Shown: in pieces, positions 60,701 through 64,000 of the stretch
How the letters are laid out: every line of letters begins with the position of its first letter
Numbering within the stretch: position 1 is the stretch's first letter
Assembly (NCBI GenBank): GCA_006384855.1
Contig: VCJN01003570.1
Span: 1 to 64,000 of the forward strand
Length of the DNA stretch: 64,000 nucleotides
Source of the DNA: Tetraselmis striata
Lineage: Eukaryota > Chlorophyta > Chlorodendrophyceae > Chlorodendrales > Chlorodendraceae
Direction of reading: 5' to 3'
Program-made: the position numbers and the translations under genes
The notes under the pieces: model-generated
The model's input: only the letters and a program-made list of their open reading frames with translations
Told to the model about the DNA's origin: nothing
Databases searched by the model: none

Positions 60701-63485
60701 CGCATGGCGAGGCGGCTCTTCGGCTCTCCACTTGCCACTGGTAGTACGCGGCCCCCGCACCGCCAAACAGAAAAACAAACTGGGGATTTGCAGCCTGCGG
60801 ACAAATAGTGGATTGTGAACCCATGATGGTCGTGGCGGCAGTAGGGAGGGAGGAAAAGGGGCAGTCCCCCTCCAGGTGGGCTCATCCAACATAAGCCCAC
60901 ATGAGCCCTGCAGTACCTGTCGCTCCTTGGCCATATCCTCAAACATCTTCCCGTTGCGGGCGACAAAGGACGCCAACGTCTCTGCTGCTCGCTTGATCTC
61001 TGGGTCCGCAGGGGGCGGCGGCGGGGGCGCTGACGCCTGCGCGAGAGTCGCCACGATGTGTCAGGTCGGTGATGATGCGGTGCCTCTGGGAGCACGCCCC
61101 ACTGCGATGGGCAGGGTGGGAGTGACCTTTGGGCCTCTGGGGGCCGGGGCGGGCATTGTCTTGAAGAGCGGCCCGGCGAATTTGTGAAACGGCGCAAACA
61201 TCTGGTGGAATACCAGCAGGCGGCTCAGCGCCGCAGTCTAAGATGAGCAGCGAAGAATGCCCAGTGGTACTGTAAAAGCAGCGACATACCGCTATTTTAT
61301 CGGCATCAACGGGGCGCGTGTCCCCCAGTTATGTGTGAATAAACATACTATTCACGAGTGCAATGACAAGGCGTTCCGTCCCCAGCCAGTCGAGTTGCCC
61401 CCATGTCTGGGCGTACCCTGGGGACTGTCGGGGGCCGGAAATAAGTGCTTTGGGAAGCGGCCCCGGAGTCCATGATGAACCCGCGGATGAGGGAGCTGAG
61501 AGCCTTCGCGGCATGTGCTGCCGTGCCGATCTGCTTCAGGGGGTCCTGCCCCTCCAGCCGCGCCGCCGAGTCTCTGCCCAGAGAGCCAAAGAGGAACAGA
61601 CCCCTCAGTCGGGTACCTGTAGGGTGCCTCGGAGTAAGCCCCTGGGGATGGGGGAGGGGAGGGAAGGGGGGGAGAGGGGGGGGAGCCCCCCCCCCCCCCC
61701 CCCCCCGGCCACCCCCCAGCAATGGCTCGCTACGCCGCTGCCAGGAAGGGGTGGGCAAAGCACATTGCTCCATTGCACCCACCGCATCAGGCCAAAGCCT
61801 GGCTCATCCTCCTCGCTGAATATCTCCTGCAGTGCCGCGAAATTGGATAAGCACAGCTTGCATAGGCCACATGCCGGTACAAGACTGGGGTGCCTGTTCC
61901 AGAGCGGTGCGGCTCCCACCTGATACGCGTCCGCTTTGCTGTCGAGCTCGGTCACGTAGTCCTCCTCCTCGCCGTACGTGTCAAACTCTTCAAGCACCCT
62001 GAGTAGCACCGCAGAGTAAGGCCATCTGTCTGTGCCACATATGCCGGCCAGCCACCTGCCAGCGGCCTCATGTGTGTGTGTGTGTGTGTGTTTGTGGGGG
62101 GGGGGGGGGGGGGGGAGGGGGGGGGGGGGGGGGGGGGAGGGGGTGCGTGTGTCACCAGGGCGCGCACCCGGTCCCAAACGCCACGCCTCGTCTGCGCTTG
62201 GTGGAGGGCAGCCCGGACCCTGAGTCACCCCCACCCCCTTTGCGTTTCAGCGCCCTGAAGTCCTCCGCGTCCTTGTACGGGTCGAATCCAAGGCCATACA
62301 GATCCACCTGCATCCGCCGCATCCACAGTGAGTTCCGCGCACCTAGTATGCAATATCTCGTGGGATGCGGCGGGCTGTTTGCTCTGACAAGCAGCTTGCC
62401 CCGCCACTCACCTTTGGTTTCAGCTGGAAGATTGGGGTGTTTTCCAGCCCAATGACAGGAGCTGCGCCCCATCGGCTGCCAGCCTCCATTGGCTTATTCC
62501 CACTGGCAACGCCAACTCCCCGGCCCTGCCGCCAGCCCATGCGCTGCAGCATCTTCACGCCCCACGAGTCGGAGACCTGCTCAACCAGCTCCTGGATGGG
62601 CGCGCCTGCGGAGCCGGGTACCCCGTGTCAGGCGCGCCCGCAGTGCACTAGCCGCGGTCATAGCCCTTCGCCCGGCTGCGTGCCCTGCCCGCACCCACTC
62701 GCTACCCGCCCTGCTCGGCGATCGCGGAGCGGGACTCACCCGGAATGACCTGCGGCCGGCCGCTGATATCCTCTGCCAATGCTTGTCGAGCAGCATTGGC
62801 GCTGGTGAGCCCGAATGTATCATATGCCTGCTGCGTTGTGACCTGCAGTGAGTCGCAGCCAAAGCATCGCTCAGGGCCCCATATCACATGGCTGCCCCGT
62901 CGACACCCATCCGCACCGTGCTGTGCTGTGCTCACTGACAACTAGCAAGCCAAAGCGCTACACTGGACCTGCAGAACGCCCTGCTCCGCCCGCTCATCTT
63001 CGTCCAGAAAGTCGTTAACGCTCTGCGTGGTGCTCTTGTGGCGCTCGCTGCGGGAGGAGCGGAACGTCGCCGGCGTGAAGCCCTCCTGTGCGGGGGAGGT
63101 GAAGCGGCGAAGGTGAAGGGGACATGAGCTCTCCCGCACAAAAGGTGCACCTCCCGCTGTGCGCTTGAGTGTGAGTGGCCGAGACCGCTCTCGTTGGTCA
63201 TAGAGGGCGGGCTGCTGTCGCGCAGGTGGGGAGGGAGGCGCAGCAGGGTCGCACTTTGCTCCCGACGGTGTTGTAGTATCCGGCGCTGAAGCCGCCAGTG
63301 AAGGCGCCGTGAAATCGGCGGCGCCCCTGCTCATCCGTCGCCTCCTGCTGCCACACGGGCGCGGTCCGAGTCGCGGCGGGGTCTGCCACCGCCTTGCGGT
63401 ACTGCCCTGCCGCTGTCGTCTCCTCATCCTGCAGCGCGGTGCCCACGAAGACGTAGTCCTCGCCGTCGCTGCTGTCACTCACCAT
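57787..63485 (-). CDS. TGH: TOUGH/GPATCH1-like G-patch and SURP splicing cofactor
   Basis: About 18 exons on the minus strand: 63485-63255, 63085-62969, 62842-62740, 62605-62412, 62307-62168, 61998-61920, 61826 to about 61779, about 61641-61417, 61201 to about 61127, 61036-60917, 60794 to about 60450, 59980-59795, 59616-59502, 59361-59150, 59052-58929, 58834-58689, 58571 to unresolved, 57997-57787. Most phases fit. Signature text: [27 protein letters not shown] then EGFTP (N-terminal DUF1604), G-patch [34 protein letters not shown]-like [35 protein letters not shown]+[11 protein letters not shown], and a Lys/Arg/Ser C-terminus. Family members bind RNA and act with the spliceosome; plant TGH also affects miRNA processing. 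The nuclear role here is inferred by homology. A small exon between 60450 and 59980 may be missed. Introns carry C/G-runs, (TG)n and (AC)n tracts. Confidence 0.92.
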
Positions 63486-63779
63486 AGCCCCCTCTCCTCT
63501 CCTGGCCTCTCCTGTTCGCCTTCTGGGAGTCAATTTCCCGCCCGCTCCGGCCCGCCGCTCTCGGCGGCTCCTGGTAGATATGCGACGCAACGATGCAAGT
63601 GTCCTGGGCGCTCGTGTGCCCTGATGCTGATGGGTGGCGCGACTCTGAACCAAACAGCGCACGTTGGCGACCGGGGCTCTGTGGATACCCGCCAGCTGAT
63701 TAGGTTAGCGACTGATAATCGCGTCCAGCGGCAGCCAAGCCGCAGATAACATTAGCACATGAGCACAAGGTACATCCCT
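63486..63779 (-). promoter_or_regulatory. Upstream region of TGH-like gene
   Basis: About 300 bp between the start codon and the tRNA-like repeat. GC-rich near the start with short purine/pyrimidine runs (CCTCTCCTCTCC). No TATA box is evident. Confidence 0.35.
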
Positions 63780-64000
63780 TGTCCGCTCGGTAGAGCGGTC
63801 GTCTCGTGTGCGAGAAGTACCGGGTTCGATTCCTGGCCGATGTATTTCGGCAATATCGGCCCGGCGTGTCCCGGGTTTACTCGGTTGATGCATTAGCCCT
63901 TCGGGGTTCGAATGAGGCAATGGTCTATGGGCTATGCCAGACCTACGACTGCAGTTGGCGCACGAGGTCAAGTGCTGGGGCGGCTTCGGCCGATGTCCCG
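63780..64000 (+). repeat. tRNA-like SINE head
   Basis: CCGC-TCGGTAGA-GCGG (63784-63799) is a D-arm with an A-box-like loop, TCTCG-TGTG-CGAGA resembles an anticodon arm with too short a loop, and CCGGG-TTCGATT-CCTGG (about 63820-63836) is a perfect T-arm/B box (GGTTCGATTCC). TACATCC/CGATGTA flank it as a 6-of-7 acceptor-like stem. The shortened anticodon loop and extra bases rule out a working tRNA; a tRNA-derived SINE running off the window edge fits best. Confidence 0.65.

Noticed and set aside
63780-63860. Functional tRNA gene
   Set aside because: The anticodon arm has only a 4-nt loop and the acceptor-to-D-arm spacing is too long.

Overview
This is nuclear DNA of a GC-rich eukaryote, most likely a green alga (Chlorophyta, possibly Chlorophyceae). 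Evidence: GT-AG introns whose phases join reading frames exactly, a JmjN/JmjC demethylase and a TOUGH/GPATCH1 G-patch gene of plant-like type, and TGTAA polyadenylation signals (the green-algal form) shortly after the stops of most intact genes. No species is claimed. About 35-40 runs of 10-35 G or C are scattered through the window, many of them starting just inside introns.

Only two host genes are clear. A histone lysine demethylase lies at 24899-29592 (+); its nine exons sum to exactly 1,127 codons. A TGH/GPATCH1-like splicing cofactor lies at 57787-63485 (-), about 18 exons. Nearly everything else is mobile or tandemly repeated DNA.

1-4160: fragments of a non-LTR retrotransposon, with one piece inverted. 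4168-22804: a tyrosine-recombinase (YR) element of the DIRS/PAT kind with split direct repeats (A1, then B1-A2-B2 at the right end), carrying a Gag-like ORF and a recombinase but no visible reverse transcriptase. Its recombinase is split by a complete 15,406-bp CACTA (EnSpm) transposon at 6083-21488, which has near-perfect 25-bp terminal inverted repeats starting CACTGTGAGATTC and a 3-bp CTA target duplication. That transposon carries a spliced Tnp2-type transposase (8217-12311 +), a zinc-ribbon-like protein (12475-13383 -), a 368/371-bp tandem array, a six-exon gene joining a Ulp1-type SUMO/ubiquitin-like protease to a putative 2-oxoglutarate/Fe(II) dioxygenase domain (16257-19257 -), a lysine/acidic protein (19695-20857 +), and a broken minus-strand ORF near its left end.

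22805-24890 holds short retroelement pieces and a foldback repeat. 29600-43400 is AT-richer to mixed sequence with decayed non-LTR elements (reverse transcriptase, APE endonuclease), a coiled-coil ORF of unknown role, in-frame tandem repeats and a possible MITE. 43500-49600 is a cluster of segmental duplications with three tandem arrays (30 bp, about 190 bp, about 290 bp). 49700-52350 is a decayed RNase H-bearing retroelement. 52400-57700 is old repeat debris including a GATC-rich AT-rich island. The right edge (63780-63860) carries a tRNA-like SINE head.

The most interesting object is the CACTA element: its fused protease/dioxygenase cargo and its clean insertion into a YR element that seems to lack a reverse transcriptase.
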